A stretch of DNA of 43,350 nt, from assembly GCA_017458085.1 (NCBI GenBank), contig JAFTGE010000021.1:1-43350 (forward strand). The letters run 5' to 3'. Positions 39,254 through 43,350 of the stretch are shown one piece after another. The position numbers were made by a program, and so were the translations under genes. Origin of the DNA: Oscillospiraceae bacterium (GTDB taxonomy: Bacteria; Bacillota; Clostridia; Oscillospirales; Oscillospiraceae). The notes beneath the pieces were generated by a model that made no database searches, had not been told where the DNA came from, and saw only the letters and a program-made list of their open reading frames with translations. Position 1 is the first letter of the stretch, and the number at the start of each line of letters is the position of its first letter.

Positions 39254-41788
39254 TCACATAAATCTGGACAGGTTCACATTGTCGTTGATATAGCCAACAA
39301 CTCGATCCATATTGGGCTTGCCAAGCCGTTTCAGATCCGCAAAGGTATAGCTAGGGATTTCAGTTCCAAGCCTTTGATACTTTTTGTCCTCTATAGCGCG
39401 GCGCACTTCTTTGTCCGTCAGATAGGTTTCAAAGAAGTGCCGGACTTCATAGTAATCACCAGACGGGACACCGCAGGTCAAAAGATAACCGTCGAATTCA
39501 TCATTAACCAGTTCCTGCTTGCTCTTAAAGGCGGGAATCAGGCCGAAAATCTTATCCAGCATCTCCCGGACAGTCACGCGGCGATCCACACCGGTAGCGC
39601 GTCGGAGTTTGTCCCAGGTGAAGTGTTCGGTAGGCTTGTCGAGATATGTATCTTCAATATACCTTTGGGCTGCGGCGTAATTGCCCTGTTCGTACTGTGC
39701 GCGGGCAGTTTCGTCCTGTTTGACCTCATCTTCAAACTTCTGGAAGAACATGCGGTCAATCTTCATGCCCTGCAGCCCGATCTTCGTTTCGGTCATGGTT
39801 CTCAGCGGATCGGGATTGAAGTTTTCAAAGGTCGTCGCCGTTAACCCACCGCCAAGGCCGGAGCTTTTGGAAGTGGGCTTCGGCAGTTTTATAACTTCGT
39901 CGTAATCAAATTTCTCTTCAAAGTACTCGCAGTTCCCAAAGAAATCGAAGAGTTTGAAGGTACCTTTCGGTGCTTCATGGATTTCATCAGCGCCGTTGGC
40001 TCTGGTTTTATAGGTGAACGTGAAAGTCCTGGTGCCGCGTCCTTTGATCTGAATGAAATCCGTGGGAGAGAAGATCGGGCGGAACAAGCCGATATTCAAT
40101 AAATCCTCACAGTCATAACCGGTCGTCATCATACCGACGGTCACACAGATTCGGGTTTTTGACGTTTTGTACCCTTCAAGGAACTTGGAATACCCGCTTA
40201 GATTGTTGTTCTGGAAGTTGATCGTGTACTGCTGCGCGTCCTGCACATCAGAAGTGATTTGCATTGCAAAATCTGAGTAATACATATCCGGGAACATCTT
40301 GTCTGCGTACACGTTCAGAAGCTGCGTGATTTTGGCGGCATGTTTCCGGCTGACACAGAACACAATCCCTTTGCCGATCTCGCCTGTAATCGGATCACGC
40401 AGGGCGTTGTCCATGAAGGTTTTTACGAAGATCATATTGGTCTCATCCGAGAAAAACTTCTTTTCAAAATCGCGGGCGAAATAAGTCTCTTCTTCATCTT
40501 CATCCTCTTCGTCACCGTGGTTGATAACTGCATATCCTTCGTCAGCCAAAAGCTGCGTGGTGATCTCCGTGCGAGCATCCACTACGGTCGGATTCACAAG
40601 AAACGGGCCATCCGGGTCGTTGACACCGTCGATCAGGGAATAGCGGAAGGTTGGCTCCCCACTCTCGCAGCCAAAGGTTTTGTAAGTATCCAGCAGTTGA
40701 CGGCGTTCCCATGCGCGGGGATCATTGGTTGCCAGATCATCCGCATCTACATTTTTCAGATAATCCTTTGGCGTGGCAGTCAGACCGAGTTTATATCCGA
40801 TGAAATATTCAAACACCGCCCTACTGTTTCCACTGATGGATCGGTGGCTCTCGTCAGCGATAATCAGGGAGAAATCTGTAGGCTTAAAAACGGTTTTATA
40901 TTTGTTGTTATATGCCAGCGTCTGCACCGTTGAAACGACGATATCCGCACGCCGCCAATCTTCGGTATGTTCCTTGAAGATGACCGTGTCGTAATCGGGT
41001 TTCAGGTAATTGATGAAATTCTTTTTCGCTTGGTTTTCCAGCTCAATACGATCAACGAGAAACAGAATCCGATTGGCATTTCCGCTACGTAGGAACAATC
41101 TTATAACCGCAGCAGATGTCAATGTCTTTCCGGTTCCGGTTGCCATTTCAAATAGGAAACGCTGGTTGCCGGCTTTGACAGATTCCTGAAGGGCTTTTAG
41201 CGCGTTGACCTGATATTTGCGCAGCATGCGCAAACCGCGATCTTTTAGATATTGTGATCTTGTATCTGGATTCTGGTACTCCGGTGATTCTGCATAGCGT
41301 GGATCTCGCACAACGGCGATATAATCCGAGGTAATCTCTTCGGTAAAGAGTCTGGTTGGATCAGCATTCAAGGCCTTGCTGCCTTTAACGCTCTCGCAGG
41401 ATGGGAAAGAAACGATAATCTGGGGATTGCCCTTGTAAATGTTCCAGAAGTAGTGGATATTTCCGTTGGAAAGGATCACATATTTCACGAACTGAGATTT
41501 GGCATAATTCCGTGCCTGTTCTTTGCCAACCAGAGGATCAATATCTTCAGACTTCGCCTCCAGCACAATGAAAGGCTTACCATTCTCGTCCAAAAGCAGA
41601 AAATCTACAAAACCGTTTTTGACCTTCTCGAAGTTTTCTCCATAGGCATCGATTTGCTTTTTCGTAATCTTTACGTTTGCTTCAAGTTGGATGTTTGCGG
41701 GACCGTCTTCGTAATCGAAGAAACGCCAGCCGGCGGCTTCGAGTAGTTTATTGATTTTGATTCGGGCTTTTGCCTCTTTTGCTCCCAT
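39254..41788 (-). CDS. hsdR: Type I restriction endonuclease subunit R (EcoEI-like)
   Basis: 844 aa. The N-terminal PD-(D/E)XK nuclease core has D62 and E77-A-K79 (GFVDFLLLDENGKPFIVLEAKS). An SF2 helicase/translocase motor follows: Walker A ATGTGKT (ending at 222), DESH box (IIADESHR, 312-315), a later TATP motif, and motif VI QIKGRGTR. The C-terminal EcoEI_R-type region binds the methylase complex. It cleaves unmodified DNA after translocation. RBS CGAGGTGACAGTTC precedes the ATG. First gene of the RM cluster; no strong promoter is seen in the 147 bp upstream. Confidence 0.95.
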   Translation of the reverse strand: MGAKEAKARIKINKLLEAAGWRFFDYEDGPANIQLEANVKITKKQIDAYGENFEKVKNGFVDFLLLDENGKPFIVLEAKSEDIDPLVGKEQARNYAKSQFVKYVILSNGNIHYFWNIYKGNPQIIVSFPSCESVKGSKALNADPTRLFTEEITSDYIAVVRDPRYAESPEYQNPDTRSQYLKDRGLRMLRKYQVNALKALQESVKAGNQRFLFEMATGTGKTLTSAAVIRLFLRSGNANRILFLVDRIELENQAKKNFINYLKPDYDTVIFKEHTEDWRRADIVVSTVQTLAYNNKYKTVFKPTDFSLIIADESHRSISGNSRAVFEYFIGYKLGLTATPKDYLKNVDADDLATNDPRAWERRQLLDTYKTFGCESGEPTFRYSLIDGVNDPDGPFLVNPTVVDARTEITTQLLADEGYAVINHGDEEDEDEEETYFARDFEKKFFSDETNMIFVKTFMDNALRDPITGEIGKGIVFCVSRKHAAKITQLLNVYADKMFPDMYYSDFAMQITSDVQDAQQYTINFQNNNLSGYSKFLEGYKTSKTRICVTVGMMTTGYDCEDLLNIGLFRPIFSPTDFIQIKGRGTRTFTFTYKTRANGADEIHEAPKGTFKLFDFFGNCEYFEEKFDYDEVIKLPKPTSKSSGLGGGLTATTFENFNPDPLRTMTETKIGLQGMKIDRMFFQKFEDEVKQDETARAQYEQGNYAAAQRYIEDTYLDKPTEHFTWDKLRRATGVDRRVTVREMLDKIFGLIPAFKSKQELVNDEFDGYLLTCGVPSGDYYEVRHFFETYLTDKEVRRAIEDKKYQRLGTEIPSYTFADLKRLGKPNMDRVVGYINDNVNLSRFM

Positions 41789-41892
41789 GAACTGTCACCT
41801 CGACTATTTTCGCTATTCAGTACGGCCAATTCCAAAGCATTTTAATTTGTGTGATCCTAACCTTGTTATGTCGTAGGCTCATCTGCCGGATC

Positions 41893-41941
41893 GGGCAACA
41901 CTTCTATAATGTTGCCGATGTCGTAGATAAGCGCGCTTATC
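41893..41941. other. Two inverted repeats between the AAA-ATPase-like gene and hsdR
   Basis: GGCAACA/TGTTGCC (41893-41916), 9-10 bp apart, and the perfect 16-bp palindrome GATAAGCGCGCTTATC (41926-41941), which overlaps the stop codon at 41937-41939. They may be a terminator plus an operator of the RM genes. Confidence 0.4.
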
Positions 41942-43350
41942 CTCCGACAATCTCTACCTGTTTCCCGCTAAAGGCCACCCCGTATTTGAGCATGCTCTCC
42001 ACCCCGCGGGTCTTCATGTCGGTGTCATATTTCTGCGCCTCGATCTGCTGCAAAGCGGTCTGCGCTAGAGCCCTCAATTCGTCTTCCGACACGTTTTTTG
42101 CCGCTTTCAACTCAATCAGGATTCCCGGCAATGCGCTATCCTTCGGCTCCAGCTGTAGATCATACCGGCCTTCGCCGGATTCCCGATTAGAGGTAACATA
42201 GTAGCGATTGTCCATGATGGCGGTCAGCCCCAGCATCAACCCCTGGTAAAACAACTCACCCGCGGTATCGTGATAGCTGGCCGACTGGAGCAGCAGCGTC
42301 TCCAGCCGTTTTTGCAGATCGGTGGCGTTGCCGGTATAAAGCGCCTCCTGGATGGAAATTGCCGTGGACTGCGGGATCAGCGCGGTCAGCTTATCCAGGA
42401 TCTCTTTCTTGAAGACATAGGCGATCTCCTTGTTGGGCAATGCCACCTCGCAGAGATAACCATCGCCTAAAGATGGCTCGGACCGGACCAGCTTCAAATA
42501 GCCGGTGACCAGCAGAAAGCTATAGACTGACGAAGGGTCGCTTTTGATCTGCGGATAAACCACTCCGGTGTCGATATAGGTCAGAACCGTCTTGCCCTGC
42601 AAAAGGGAGTTGAGCTTCTCAAAAAGCTCCTCGGTCGCGTCGGTGAGGATCTCTCCCACAACATCGTTGGAGCTGGTGGAGACCCAATAGGCCTGCAGCT
42701 TACACTTGCGCTGGAAGTAGTTGACGATGGACCAGGGGTTGAAAATATCACTCTCGCCAAAGCGGTAGCCATCGTACCACTCGCAGAGCTCGGCATACTT
42801 TTCGCTCGCGCCGTAATACTCCGCGATCTGCTTGACCTCCTCATGGGTGAAGCCGAAATACTCGCTGAAGCTCTCGTCCAAAACGGAGTAAACAGCCAGG
42901 TTGTTCAGACCGCTGAAAATGCTCTCCTTTGCCACACGCAGGATGCCGGTGAGGTAGCCATGTGACAAATGCTTGTTATCCTTGAATCCTCCGGAAAACA
43001 GATTCCGCATAAAGGCAACGGCCTCATCATAGAAGCCCTGCGTGTGTCCCTGCTGAATGGGAATGTCGTATTCGTCGATAATAATGATCGGCGCAATTCC
43101 GTGATGGACATCCAGCATCTGCGAGAGCATCAGAAGCGCGTTCATCAGTTCGCCCTCCGTGGCCTGTCCTGTGACGACCTTCTGATAATACGCTTTCTCA
43201 CTCAGGCTGCATTTGCCGCTGTCTGCCAATTCTCCGTGGCGCTGGAATTCATTGATAAAGAGAAAACGGATGTTTTCCAGGGTATCTGCCCAAGTGGGCA
43301 TTTTGCAATCCTTAAAGGTGAGAAAAACCACCGGAAACGCGCCCTGGTAC
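41937..43350 (-). CDS. AAA-ATPase-like / PD-(D/E)XK protein (DUF1703 type), 5' end outside the window
   Basis: At least 470 aa; the frame stays open to the right edge (YQGAFPVVFLTFKDC...), so the N-terminal part with the P-loop is not in view. Visible are a Walker-B-like PIIIIDEYDIPI and the family block YLTGILRVAKESIFSGLNN. Later come WYDGYRFG...FNPWSIVNYF, and a C-terminal PD-(D/E)XK nuclease-like domain (GEGRYDLQL, then GILIELKAAK). These proteins are common, often multicopy, in gut Bacteroidetes and Clostridia; their role is unsettled, with a suggested link to mobile elements. It is upstream of hsdR on the same strand, 148 bp apart. Confidence 0.88.
   Translation of the reverse strand, partial: YQGAFPVVFLTFKDCKMPTWADTLENIRFLFINEFQRHGELADSGKCSLSEKAYYQKVVTGQATEGELMNALLMLSQMLDVHHGIAPIIIIDEYDIPIQQGHTQGFYDEAVAFMRNLFSGGFKDNKHLSHGYLTGILRVAKESIFSGLNNLAVYSVLDESFSEYFGFTHEEVKQIAEYYGASEKYAELCEWYDGYRFGESDIFNPWSIVNYFQRKCKLQAYWVSTSSNDVVGEILTDATEELFEKLNSLLQGKTVLTYIDTGVVYPQIKSDPSSVYSFLLVTGYLKLVRSEPSLGDGYLCEVALPNKEIAYVFKKEILDKLTALIPQSTAISIQEALYTGNATDLQKRLETLLLQSASYHDTAGELFYQGLMLGLTAIMDNRYYVTSNRESGEGRYDLQLEPKDSALPGILIELKAAKNVSEDELRALAQTALQQIEAQKYDTDMKTRGVESMLKYGVAFSGKQVEIVGG

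Overview
The window looks like a chromosomal segment of a Gram-positive gut Clostridia species, most likely Oscillospiraceae-like. The evidence is strong AGGAGG-type ribosome binding sites, sigma-A promoters, lipoprotein-type binding proteins, Opp and Rbs type transporters, TnpV-like mobile genes, and moderately high GC with AT-rich islands. The species assignment is an inference.

Region 1 (1-8536) holds separate metabolic and stress genes. A nearly complete lacZ beta-galactosidase runs off the left edge on the minus strand. A TetR repressor faces a DsbA/FrnE-like oxidoreductase plus metallo-beta-lactamase-fold hydrolase pair across overlapping divergent promoters flanked by two matching operator-like boxes. 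A small nitroreductase and a DUF2798 membrane protein follow. Next comes a decayed exopolysaccharide/ABC-exporter area, where one ORF is an in-frame fusion of a truncated polyprenyl-phosphate sugar transferase to the last part of an unrelated ABC exporter ATPase.

Region 2 (8537-19044) is the most coherent system. A SorC-family regulator precedes an operon encoding DhaL-like and DhaK-like kinase subunits, an LsrF-like aldolase/thiolase, a small VOC-like protein, and a complete RbsABC/LsrABCD-type ABC importer (lipoprotein, two permeases, tandem ATPase). The layout mirrors the lsr (autoinducer-2) locus, but a dihydroxyacetone-type kinase stands where LsrK would be and no LsrG is seen. The substrate is unknown: a phosphorylated keto-sugar route, either AI-2-like or for another C4-C5 ketose. 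Two copies of TTAACA-NN-TGTTAA bracket the regulator/operon junction. A PrsA-like foldase gene follows a terminator.

Region 3 (19463-29135) is a minus-strand peptide-use operon: oligopeptide ABC importer, M32 carboxypeptidase and metal-dependent amidohydrolase. A second amidohydrolase is transcribed divergently.

Region 4 (29315-43350) looks like an integrated island. It begins at a 23-bp copy of the 3' end of a tRNA, best matching initiator tRNA-fMet. Two integrase-arm-like direct repeats, tnpV and an excisionase-like gene come next. Then follows a mostly minus-strand defence cluster: hsdR, an hsdM-hsdS fusion, a membrane-anchored coiled-coil protein, a HEPN-like plus zinc-ribbon protein, a large nuclease-helicase fusion, and an AlbA_2/Schlafen-type ATPase-like protein. 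An AAA-ATPase-like/PD-(D/E)XK protein gene runs off the right edge. Several of these genes are visibly more AT-rich than regions 2-3. No intact tRNA, rRNA, CRISPR array or integrase gene was seen.
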